Source of the DNA: SPCO01 sp964579825 | Lineage (GTDB): Bacteria; Chloroflexota; Limnocylindria; Limnocylindrales; CSP1-4 | NCBI GenBank assembly: GCA_964579825.1 | Contig: CAZOHT010000005.1 | Location: forward strand, 1 to 64,000 | DNA length: 64,000 nucleotides | Reading direction: 5' to 3' | In this document: one piece after another, positions 48,970 to 56,789 of the stretch | Layout: each line of letters opens with the position of its first letter | Position numbering within the stretch: the first letter of the stretch is position 1 | Made by a program: the position numbers and the translations under genes | The notes under the pieces: model-generated | What the model saw: the letters and a program-made list of their open reading frames with translations, nothing else | What the model was told of the DNA's origin: nothing | The model's database searches: none

Positions 48970-50625
48970 TCAGCCCTCGAGCGCGGCGTCCTCGTACACA
49001 GCGACCCCGTCCACGAATGTGGCCAGACACCGAGCTTCGCCGATCGCGCCGGCGTCGCGGTCGAACAGGTCGCGGTCCAGCACGGCGATGTCGGCGGCCT
49101 TGCCGACCTCGAGCGAGCCCGTGTCGTGGTCCTGGTGGTTCACGTAGGCCGAGCCCGTCGTGAACCCGGCCAGCGCGTCGAGGAGGGTGATCCGCTCGTC
49201 CGGCAGGAAGGCCGGCTTCTCGCCTCGGCTGTAGTCGGAGATGCGGTTCACCGCGACCTCCATCTCGACCAGCGGATCCGGCGTGGAGACGCTCCAGTCC
49301 GAGCCCATCGCGAGCATCGCGCCGGACTCGAGCAGCGACCGGAACGGGTACTGCCAGGTCGCCCGCTCCGGTCCCAGGAACGGGATCGTGAGGTGGTCCA
49401 TCTGGTCCTCGTGGCAGGCCCAGTACGGCTGCGCGTTGGCGACGACACCGAGCTCGCGGAACCGACCGATGTCGTCCGGGTGGATCACCTGGATGTGGGC
49501 GATGTGCGGCCGCGTGTCGCTGGGCCCGTTGGCGGCCCGCGCCGCAGCGACGGCATCGAGGGCCTCCCGCGCGGCCCGGTCGCCGATCGTGTGGAAGTGT
49601 GGCTGGAACCCGAGCGCGTCCAGCTTCGGCAGGGCGACGGCCAGCACGGCCGGGTCGATCATGCTGATGCCGCGGTTGTCGGTCGGCGCCCCGTCCGCCC
49701 CAAGATAGGGATCGATCATCGTCCCGGTGAAGTTCTCGAGGACCCCGTCCATCATCAGCTTCACGCTCGTCGGGCGGTAGTTGCCGATGGCCGTCCCGGC
49801 GCGTCGATCTACCAGCTCCTCGATCTGCTCGACCCCGCGACCGCGCTCCCACCACATCGCGCCGACGACCTTCGCGGTCAGCTCGCCGCGGCCAGCCAGC
49901 GTCACGTAGGCGCGTTCCTCCGTCTCCGGCGTGACGATGGCGTCCTGCCAGGTCGTGATCCCGAGCGAGTGCAGGTAAGTCTGCGCGAGCGCCAGGGCCG
50001 CCACCACTTCGTCGCCGGTCGTGTCGGGGACGAACTGCTCGATGAGGTTCTGGGCACCCTCCTGGACACCGCCGCCCGGGGTGCCGTCCGGCTCACGGTC
50101 GAAGCGTCCATCGGCGGGTTCGGGGGTGGTCGCCGTGATGCCGGCGATCTCGAGCGCCTTCGTGTTGGCCCACGCGCTATGGCCGTCCCGGCTGACCAGG
50201 AAGACGGGCCGGTCCGGGGAGACGCGGTCCAGGTCGTGGCGGCTGGGGACGCCGCCCGGGAAGTCGTCCATGGACCAGCCACCGCCCAGGATCCAGGAGA
50301 CGTCCGGGTGGCTGGCTGAATACGAGGCCACGATGTCGAGGTACGTCTCGAGGCCGCGCGAATCGTGCAACTCGCAACGCAGGCGAGCGAGCCCGCCGTG
50401 GACGGGGTGGACGTGCGAGTCCCCGAAGCCCGGCGTCACGGTCCGGCCGCGCAGCGCGATCACCCGCGTCCGCGGGCCGACGTGTGCCGCCACGGCCGAG
50501 TCCGGTCCCACCGCCACGATCCGCCCATCACGCACGGCGACGGCGCTCGCCCAGCTTCGGGCCGCGTCCATCGTGGCGATCCGGCCACCGGTCAGGACGA
50601 GGTCGGCGGGCTGGTCAGCGGTCAT
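48970..50625 (-). CDS. Amidohydrolase family protein (YtcJ/NfdA-like)
   Basis: A 551-aa metal-dependent amidohydrolase. The first metal motif H71-V-H73 is in GFGDSHVHPVHGG; later come HFHTIGDRA (near 330), HIQVIHPDD, and GSDWSVS(TP) near 445, all as in the YtcJ-like group that hydrolyses amides or imidic compounds. The N-terminal RIATMDAARSW is also typical. It is probably cytoplasmic and the substrate is unknown. It is convergent to mobA with 1 bp between stops. Confidence 0.88.
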   Translation of the reverse strand: MTADQPADLVLTGGRIATMDAARSWASAVAVRDGRIVAVGPDSAVAAHVGPRTRVIALRGRTVTPGFGDSHVHPVHGGLARLRCELHDSRGLETYLDIVASYSASHPDVSWILGGGWSMDDFPGGVPSRHDLDRVSPDRPVFLVSRDGHSAWANTKALEIAGITATTPEPADGRFDREPDGTPGGGVQEGAQNLIEQFVPDTTGDEVVAALALAQTYLHSLGITTWQDAIVTPETEERAYVTLAGRGELTAKVVGAMWWERGRGVEQIEELVDRRAGTAIGNYRPTSVKLMMDGVLENFTGTMIDPYLGADGAPTDNRGISMIDPAVLAVALPKLDALGFQPHFHTIGDRAAREALDAVAAARAANGPSDTRPHIAHIQVIHPDDIGRFRELGVVANAQPYWACHEDQMDHLTIPFLGPERATWQYPFRSLLESGAMLAMGSDWSVSTPDPLVEMEVAVNRISDYSRGEKPAFLPDERITLLDALAGFTTGSAYVNHQDHDTGSLEVGKAADIAVLDRDLFDRDAGAIGEARCLATFVDGVAVYEDAALEG

Positions 50626-50742
50626 CGGGCGCCTCTTGGTTCAGGGGTGGGTCATCGGGGCTGCCGGGCGAGGATGACAGGCCGGATGGTCGGTCGCCGG
50701 GTCATCCCGTGCGATGCGACGACCCACCGCCGTCGTCGGCGA

Positions 50743-51174
50743 TCAGACCGGTGGCTCCCAGCCGTCGGGCGCGAGCTCGAACCCGTCGTACTCGAAGGCC
50801 GGCGTCACGATGCAGCCGACCAGGGTCCAGGCCCCGAGCGGCCGCGCCGACTGCCACGCGCCGGCCGGGACCACGACCTGGGGCCGTTCACCCGCCGCCA
50901 CATCGCCACCGAGCCGATGGCTCGCGACCGACGCGTCGCCTTCGACCCAGAACCGAAGCTCCAGCGCCTCCCCCGCCGACCACTGCCAGACCTCGGCGGC
51001 GTCCACGCGATGCCAGTGCGACCGTTCGCCGGCCGCGAGCAGGTACAGGATCGCGCTGCCCGAGGGTCGCCCGCCGTCGTCCGGCGCCTCCGCTCGCCAC
51101 GTCTCGACGAACCAGCCGCCCTCCGGGTGGGCGCGCATCCCGAGTGCCGCGATGACCGCGTGATGAGACTCCAT
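50743..51174 (-). CDS. Cupin DUF985 family protein
   Basis: A 143-aa cupin of the DUF985 family: HPEGGWFVETWR near 18, SAILYLLAAGERSHWHRVDA near 42 with paired metal-type His, and VVPAGAWQSARPLGAWTLVGC near 100. The fold is a single beta-barrel and the ligand is unknown. I chose ATG 51174 because TATGCT ends 7 nt before it; an ATG at 51186 lies inside that hexamer. Confidence 0.85.
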   Translation of the reverse strand: MESHHAVIAALGMRAHPEGGWFVETWRAEAPDDGGRPSGSAILYLLAAGERSHWHRVDAAEVWQWSAGEALELRFWVEGDASVASHRLGGDVAAGERPQVVVPAGAWQSARPLGAWTLVGCIVTPAFEYDGFELAPDGWEPPV

Positions 51175-51181
51175 CCGCCCG

Positions 51182-51202
51182 AGCATACCCGGGGCGTAGC
51201 AT
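51182..51202. promoter_or_regulatory. Divergent -10 elements of two leaderless genes
   Basis: Minus-strand TATGCT (51187-51182) is 7 nt from the DUF985 start codon, and plus-strand TAGCAT (51197-51202) is 6 nt from the MBL gene start codon. Only 34 bp separate the two start codons. Confidence 0.5.
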
Positions 51203-51208
51203 CGCCCG

Positions 51209-51757
51209 ATGACCGATGTCCATCTGCTCCATGCCGGCTACGCCCGCGATCGCGTGGGCAGCAGCGTCGTCCTGGTCCGGGACGGCGACGCGCTCATCGT
51301 CGCGGACCCGGGGATGGTCGCGAACCGCTCGCTCATCCTCGACCCGCTCGCGGCCCACGGCGTTGCGCCTGAGGACGTCACCCACGTCTTCCTGAGCCAC
51401 CACCACCCGGACCACACCGTGAACATCGCGCTCTTCCCGAACGCCGAAGTGGTCGACTTCTGGGCTCGCTACAAGGACGACCTCTGGCTGGACCACCCGG
51501 GTGACGGCTACCAGCTCGCGCCGAACTCGACCCTCTGGCTCACGCCGGGCCACACCGACGAGGACGCCACGCTGGTCGTCCGGGCCGATGACGCCGTCTA
51601 CGCGATGACCCATCTCTGGTGGATGGAGGATCGGACGCCGGAGATCGATCCACTCGGCGACGACCAGGCCGCCATCGAGGTCGGCCGGGCGCGGGTGCTC
51701 GCCGCCGTCGATATCGTCATCCCGGGCCACGGCCCGGCGTTCCGGGTCGACGACTGA
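51209..51757 (+). CDS. MBL-fold metallo-hydrolase (MBLAC1-like)
   Basis: A 182-aa small metallo-beta-lactamase-fold protein with FLSHHHPDHTVNIALF (about 71-86) and TPGHTDEDATLVV near 113, plus a last ligand in VIPGHGPAF. The size and short C-terminus resemble MBLAC1-type hydrolases; the substrate is unknown. TAGCAT is 6 nt from the ATG (leaderless). The 3' end overlaps the convergent methyltransferase gene by 41 bp. Confidence 0.85.
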   Translation: MTDVHLLHAGYARDRVGSSVVLVRDGDALIVADPGMVANRSLILDPLAAHGVAPEDVTHVFLSHHHPDHTVNIALFPNAEVVDFWARYKDDLWLDHPGDGYQLAPNSTLWLTPGHTDEDATLVVRADDAVYAMTHLWWMEDRTPEIDPLGDDQAAIEVGRARVLAAVDIVIPGHGPAFRVDD

Positions 51758-52496
51758 CGGCTCGCCTCGCCACGATGTTCAAGCGGACGTAGTCGATGAC
51801 CGGCTCGCCCACGCCGTCCGCCACGGCGCGCACGAATGCCTCGTGCTCCCCGGGCGGGAGCCGATCCAGGTGCGGCCCCAGGACGACCGTCCGCAGGTAG
51901 GTCTCGAACGGTTCGCCGGGTTCGAAGCGGGTCGGCTCGTCCGTCAGCCAGCACTCGATGTCCACGAAGCCCGCCGCGTCCAGGCGGGCCGTCGTGTCGA
52001 GCGGCGTCTCGAAGTGGACCGGGCCCAGCCAGCCGTCGCCGATGCCGGCCAGCGCCCGCTGGATGGTGGCGATGTTGCCGATGCCGCCGCACTGCGCGAC
52101 GAGCCAGCCGCCGGGGCGGAGGACCGCCGCGAGGTTGGCGAACAACGCGTCGTGGTCCGGGACCCAGTGGAACGTGGCCGTGGACAGGATCGCGTCCACC
52201 GGCTCGTCCAGCGGGATCGGCCGGCCCAGGTCGGCGACGAGGTAGGAGACGCGGTCCCCGAACCGCCCGAGCCGTTCACGGGCCCGCTCCACCATGGACG
52301 CCGAGCCGTCGAGCGCGATCACGTGGCCGTCCGGGAGGCGCTCGGCGAGGCCCTCGGTCACCCGGCCGGTCCCGCAACCCGCGTCCAGCACGCGCTCGTC
52401 GCCGGCGAGTGGGAGACGCTCGAGCACGGTCGTCCCCCAGCGGGTCATCGGATCCGCGACCCGATCGTAGGTCCGGGCGTCCCAGTCTCTCGACAT
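51717..52496 (-). CDS. SAM-dependent methyltransferase
   Basis: A 259-aa class I methyltransferase. Motif I VLDAGCGTGRVTEG is at 36-49, LDGSASMVERARERL near 62, and ILSTATFHWVPDHDALF near 104, resembling trans-aconitate 2-methyltransferase and related enzymes. It starts 3 bp after the stop of the MFS gene, so the two form an operon; it might modify a small molecule that the transporter exports. Confidence 0.87.
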   Translation of the reverse strand: MSRDWDARTYDRVADPMTRWGTTVLERLPLAGDERVLDAGCGTGRVTEGLAERLPDGHVIALDGSASMVERARERLGRFGDRVSYLVADLGRPIPLDEPVDAILSTATFHWVPDHDALFANLAAVLRPGGWLVAQCGGIGNIATIQRALAGIGDGWLGPVHFETPLDTTARLDAAGFVDIECWLTDEPTRFEPGEPFETYLRTVVLGPHLDRLPPGEHEAFVRAVADGVGEPVIDYVRLNIVARRAVSRRPGTPGRGPG

Positions 52497-52499
52497 CGG

Positions 52500-54089
52500 T
52501 CAGGCCGCCGCCGAGACGGGCGGCTCGATGGCCTCGGTCGCCGGTGCCGGGGTCGGCGTCTCGCGCAACCCGACGAACGAGATCGCGGCACCCACCACGA
52601 GCAGGCCGGCGTTGATGAGTGCGGCGACATGGAAGGCGTCGATCGACGCCTGGCGTTGGGCGGCGATCTCGACGGCCGTGGCGCCGGCGGGCGCCGGGTT
52701 GAGTGGCTGGAACATCGAGCGGACGTCGGGTTGGGAGGTATCCATGCCCGGGACCAGGGACCCGAGGACGCCGTAGAACGTCGCGCTCACGACGATGAAG
52801 ATGATCGCGCCCATCAACGGTGAGCCCACCCGGGAGATCGAGTTGTTGATGGCCGACGCGACGCCCGAGAACCGGCCCGACACCGAGCCCATCAGGGTCG
52901 TGGTCAGCGGCGCGACGACGCACGAGATCCCGAGCCCGAACAGCAGGATCGCCGGCAGGACCTCCACGAAGACGCTCGGTGGCGGGACGAACGAGGCCGG
53001 GTCCGAGATGCTCGCGAGCCACGGCGCGGAGTCGGCCGGGAGCCGCGCCCACCACAGCAGGCCGGCCCCCATGACCAGTGGCCCGGTCACGAGGAAGCGT
53101 CGCGCCCCGGTCCGGCCCGCGATCGTCCCGATCCGCGTGGACAGGAGCGACAGCATGAGCCCGCTGGGGATGCCCACGGCGCCGGCCGCAAGGGCCGTGT
53201 ACCCGAGGACGCCCTGGAGGACCAGAGCCTGGTACAGGAACGTCACGTACAGGGCGCCGTAGATGAAGAACGTCGCGAGGTTGATGGACGAGAACGCCCG
53301 CGAGCGGAACAGGCTGAGTGGCACGAGCGGGTTCGGGCGTCGGGCCATGAGCAGCGGGAACGCGATCAGGCAGACGACGCCGACCGCGAACGCCGCCCAG
53401 GCGACCGGGTCCTGCCATTCCTTGGCCTCCCCACGGATGAGCCCGAACGACAGTCCGCCGACGGCCAACGCCGCGACCAGGGCACCGAGCCAGTCGAACC
53501 GTCCGGTCGCCTCCATGTCGCGCGACTCGACCACGTGGCCCCGGGTCGCCCACAGGGCCACGGCCAGGATCGGCACGTTCACCAGGAACGCGACCCGCCA
53601 GCCGATCGTGTCCACCAGGATCCCGCCGACGATCGGGCCCAGGACGATGAGCGCGGACGTCGACGCCGCCCAGATCCCGAACGCTCGACCACGCTCAGGG
53701 CCCTCGAACGCATGCGTGATGAGCGCGATCGAGCCCGGGATCAGCAGCGCGCCGGCGCCACCCTGCAAGAGGCGGAAGACGATCAGCCACTCGAGTGTCG
53801 GCGCCAGGCCGCACAGCGCCGATGTCGCGGCGAAGCCGATCAGCCCGAGGGTGTAGATCCGCCGCCGGCCGTAGTGGTCGGACAGGCCGCCCGACAGGAT
53901 CAGCAGGGCGGCCAGGACGGCGAGGTAGCCGCTGACGACGTAGTTCTGGCCCTCCAGGACGCTGACGACGCTCGCCGGCAGCTCCTGGCCGATGCTCTTG
54001 AGGGCGACGTTCACGATCGTGCCGTCGAGGAACACGGCGCCCGATCCGATGACCGTGGCGACGAGGGTCCAGCGCTGGCGGGAAGTCAC
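52500..54089 (-). CDS. MFS transporter, DHA2 (EmrB/QacA) type
   Basis: A 529-aa drug:H+ antiporter-like protein with 14 predicted helices. Motif D1-like FLDGTIVNVALKSIG is in helix 1, GLSDHYGRRRIYTLG in loop 2-3 and a motif C-like GPIVGGILVDTIGWRVAFLV in helix 5. It should extrude hydrophobic drugs. The start is GTG 54089, with GACACT 6 nt upstream as a weak leaderless pattern. It is upstream of and coupled to the methyltransferase, and divergent from the S51-like gene. Confidence 0.88.
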   Translation of the reverse strand: MTSRQRWTLVATVIGSGAVFLDGTIVNVALKSIGQELPASVVSVLEGQNYVVSGYLAVLAALLILSGGLSDHYGRRRIYTLGLIGFAATSALCGLAPTLEWLIVFRLLQGGAGALLIPGSIALITHAFEGPERGRAFGIWAASTSALIVLGPIVGGILVDTIGWRVAFLVNVPILAVALWATRGHVVESRDMEATGRFDWLGALVAALAVGGLSFGLIRGEAKEWQDPVAWAAFAVGVVCLIAFPLLMARRPNPLVPLSLFRSRAFSSINLATFFIYGALYVTFLYQALVLQGVLGYTALAAGAVGIPSGLMLSLLSTRIGTIAGRTGARRFLVTGPLVMGAGLLWWARLPADSAPWLASISDPASFVPPPSVFVEVLPAILLFGLGISCVVAPLTTTLMGSVSGRFSGVASAINNSISRVGSPLMGAIIFIVVSATFYGVLGSLVPGMDTSQPDVRSMFQPLNPAPAGATAVEIAAQRQASIDAFHVAALINAGLLVVGAAISFVGLRETPTPAPATEAIEPPVSAAA

Positions 54090-54148
54090 GCAGCCAGTGT
54101 CGCAGCGCCCGACGGGCCCTCGCAAGCTTCCCGGGTAGACTCTCGCCC

Positions 54149-54856
54149 ATGCCCGGACCCGTGGCGCTCGTCGGCGCCGGAGAGTTCCTTCCCGCGATGG
54201 CCGAGTTCGACCGGCACCTGCTCGAGGCGACCGGCCTGGCGCGTCCGCGCGTGGTCATCCTGCCGACGGCCTCGTTCCCCGACGGCGAGGAGGTCTTCCA
54301 GCGCTGGGCGGCGATGGGCGTGGCCCACTTCGGGGCGCTCGGGGCGGAGGTCGAGCCGGTCCTCGTCCGCGACCGGGACGGCGCCGAGGATGCGGCCGCC
54401 GCCCAGGCGGTCAGCGAGGCGGACCTCATCTACCTGTCGGGCGGGAAGCCGGCCTACCTGCTGGCGGCGCTGGACGGCACGGCGGTCGGCCGGGCGATCG
54501 CGGCGGCGCACGAACGTGGCGCGACGCTGGCCGGCTGCTCGGCTGGGGCGATGGCCCTCGCCGGGAACGCGTTCGCGTTCCGGATCAAGGTCGTGCCATG
54601 GCTGCTGCGCTGGCGGTCCGGGCTCGGGTTCGTCCCGGGCGCGTCGGTCGTCCCGCACTACGACGCGTGGCCGGAGCCGATGTCCGTGCTGATCGCGCTG
54701 CAGGCGCCACGTGGGTCGGTGGTCCTGGGGATCGATGAGGAGACGGCGGCGGTAGGCCGCGATGGCGCGTGGCAGGTGCACGGCCGGTCTCGCGTGACGG
54801 TCTGGCGGGGCCACCGTCGGGAACGCTATCGGGCGGGCGACACGTTCCGGATCTAG
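54149..54856 (+). CDS. Type 1 glutamine amidotransferase-like/peptidase S51-like protein
   Basis: A 235-aa protein of the cyanophycinase/dipeptidase E superfamily: GAGEFLPAMAEFD near 9, IYLSGGKPAYLLAAL near 94, and the nucleophile Ser131 in AGCSAGAMALAG. The HYDAWPE region near 170 may supply His. The substrate is unknown; it could be a serine peptidase. TAGACT is 7 nt before the ATG (leaderless). Confidence 0.82.
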   Translation: MPGPVALVGAGEFLPAMAEFDRHLLEATGLARPRVVILPTASFPDGEEVFQRWAAMGVAHFGALGAEVEPVLVRDRDGAEDAAAAQAVSEADLIYLSGGKPAYLLAALDGTAVGRAIAAAHERGATLAGCSAGAMALAGNAFAFRIKVVPWLLRWRSGLGFVPGASVVPHYDAWPEPMSVLIALQAPRGSVVLGIDEETAAVGRDGAWQVHGRSRVTVWRGHRRERYRAGDTFRI

Positions 54857-54916
54857 GGGATCTCGATCCGCGCGTCCCTCCCGGCGCGCGGCTCGTGGTG
54901 CTTGATCTCGCGACGG

Positions 54917-55255
54917 TCAGTCCGGCTTGACCGTCCGGAAGCAGTCGGAGCAGTAGACCGGGCGGTCCATGCGCGGCTTGAACGGGACCTGGGCCTGGTT
55001 GCCGCACTCGGAGCAGACGACCGCGAAGAACTCCCGGGTCGGGCGCTCGTCGCTCCGCTCGTAGCCGCGTGGACCACCGATCTCGCGGACGTCGTAGCCC
55101 GCGTCGCGGGTGGCGCGACGGCTGGCGCGGCAGCCGGTGCAGCGCTTCGGCTCGCTGGTGAAGCCCTTCAGGGCGTAGTACTCCTGATCGGCGGCGGAGT
55201 GGATGAAGTCCATCCCACAGTCGACGCACTGGATGGATCGATCGGCGTAGGTCAC
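54917..55255 (-). CDS. Zinc-ribbon protein with four CxxC motifs
   Basis: A 112-aa protein: CVDC near 10, CTGC near 38, CSEC near 82 and CSDC near 103. Each half forms one zinc site; the first half (SAADQEYYALKGF) and second (CGNQAQVPFKP) match the 'probable zinc-ribbon domain' and CxxC-x-CxxC proteins common in Chloroflexota, possibly nucleic-acid binding. GTG 55255 has GAGGAG 6 nt upstream. Confidence 0.78.
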   Translation of the reverse strand: MTYADRSIQCVDCGMDFIHSAADQEYYALKGFTSEPKRCTGCRASRRATRDAGYDVREIGGPRGYERSDERPTREFFAVVCSECGNQAQVPFKPRMDRPVYCSDCFRTVKPD

Positions 55256-55574
55256 GGGAGCTCCTCTGGGGCGCGCGTAGGCGGCTGGCGGAGCGTCGTC
55301 GGACGGGACAGCCGGCACATGGGGCGACGTGGTCGCGCCGAAGCCGGCGGAATCGTGTGCGCCCCAGGTGCCGACAGCGATCTGTCGTTGGGACGCACCG
55401 GTTCTTAGTGCCGGGAGGATACAACGACTTCTGAAATTCGGCTGAGATGGCACCGGGACGGTCTCGCCGCGACACCGTACCTGTCACAATGACCCCCGAA
55501 CATCCGGGGCGGCGAGCGAGGAGTCATGGGGGCGCCTCGCTCGCACGAACGCCCCGGTCGCGTCGTCCGGCACC

Positions 55575-56789
55575 ATGACCGACCAGGAGGCGAGCCCCGA
55601 CCGGATGCTACGGATCATCCATACCGCCGACGTCCACCTGGGCGCGCGCCACGACGATCTCGGCGAGCAGGCTGCCGCCCAACGCGAACGCCAGTTCGCG
55701 GCGTTCGCCCGTTCCGTCGACCTGGCGATCACCGAGAAGGTGGACCTGTACCTGATCGCCGGGGACCTGTTCGACTCCAACGTCCAACCGCGGCGGTCCG
55801 TCGAGCGCGTCGCGGCCGAACTGACCCGTCTGGTCGAGGCGCGCATCCGGACCGTCCTCATCCCGGGCACGCACGACGTCTACGACCGCGCGTCCATCTA
55901 CCGTGCCTACGACCTCAAGGCCATGTCCGGTAGCACGCCGGACGACGACTTCGTGACGCTCCTGCGCCCGGACCTGCCGTGGGTCCACCTGGCCTCCTGC
56001 GACGCCGTCGTCCACGGCCCGGTCTTCGCGACGAAGCGGGCACCGCACAGCCCGCTCCAGGGACTCACCGCCGACGTCGAGGGGATCGCGGCGACCTGGC
56101 GGATCGGCCTCGTCCACGGGTCCATCGCCATCCCCGGCAAGACCGAGCGGGACGAGGTCGTCATCACGACCGACGAGATCGCCGCGACCGGGCTGGACTA
56201 CCTCGCCCTCGGTCACTGGCATTCCGCCCAGTCCGGCAAGGCGGGCTCGGTCACGTACGCCTACGCCGGCGCCCCCGAGGCGGTCGCGCTGGACCAGGAT
56301 CGGGCCGGCAAGGTCCTGCTCGTCGAACTCGACGCCAGTCCGACCAAGCGCAGCGTGACGGTCGACGAACGAGCGGTCGGCGCGACCCGGTTCGAGAAGC
56401 TCGAGCTGGACGCGAGCGCCGTCGTCAGCCAGCCCGCCCTCATCGCGACCCTGTCGGCCAAGGCGGACCCGGACCTCGTCCTCGACGTCCGGCTGGTCGG
56501 CGTCCGGCCGGATGAGCTGGACCTCGACACGGACGAGGTGGAGGTGGCGCTCGCGCGCTCGTTCCTCAAGACACGGGTCCGCGACGTCTCCCTCCCCGCC
56601 CTGACCGAGGGCACCTTGCCGTCGCCGGACACGGTCGCCGGTGCGTTCATCCGCGACCTGGAGGCCCGGATCGCGGAGCTGGAAGCGACCGCCGCCGGGT
56701 CCGCGGACCGGGCAGCCGAGGCGGCCGAACTGCGCGACGCCCTCCGCCTGGGCCGTCTGCTCCTGGCCGGCCACGAGGTCTCGCTATGA
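55575..56789 (+). CDS. SbcD/Mre11-like DNA repair exonuclease
   Basis: A 404-aa calcineurin-like phosphoesterase. IIHTADVHLGARH (D19, H21), LIAGDLFDSN (D64), a GTHD motif at 98-101 in place of the usual GNHD/E, LVHGS near 182 and LGHWHSAQ near 223 give the Mn-site pattern. The C-terminus has a helical capping region. It partners with the SbcC-like ATPase that overlaps it by ATGA, as in Mre11-Rad50, and would cut hairpins or process broken ends. The 55575 start is uncertain; ATG 55605 is an alternative. Confidence 0.87.
   Translation: MTDQEASPDRMLRIIHTADVHLGARHDDLGEQAAAQRERQFAAFARSVDLAITEKVDLYLIAGDLFDSNVQPRRSVERVAAELTRLVEARIRTVLIPGTHDVYDRASIYRAYDLKAMSGSTPDDDFVTLLRPDLPWVHLASCDAVVHGPVFATKRAPHSPLQGLTADVEGIAATWRIGLVHGSIAIPGKTERDEVVITTDEIAATGLDYLALGHWHSAQSGKAGSVTYAYAGAPEAVALDQDRAGKVLLVELDASPTKRSVTVDERAVGATRFEKLELDASAVVSQPALIATLSAKADPDLVLDVRLVGVRPDELDLDTDEVEVALARSFLKTRVRDVSLPALTEGTLPSPDTVAGAFIRDLEARIAELEATAAGSADRAAEAAELRDALRLGRLLLAGHEVSL

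Noticed and set aside
49126..50319. Plus-strand ORF of 397 codons opposite the amidohydrolase
   Set aside because: No family features; the opposite strand holds all amidohydrolase motifs.
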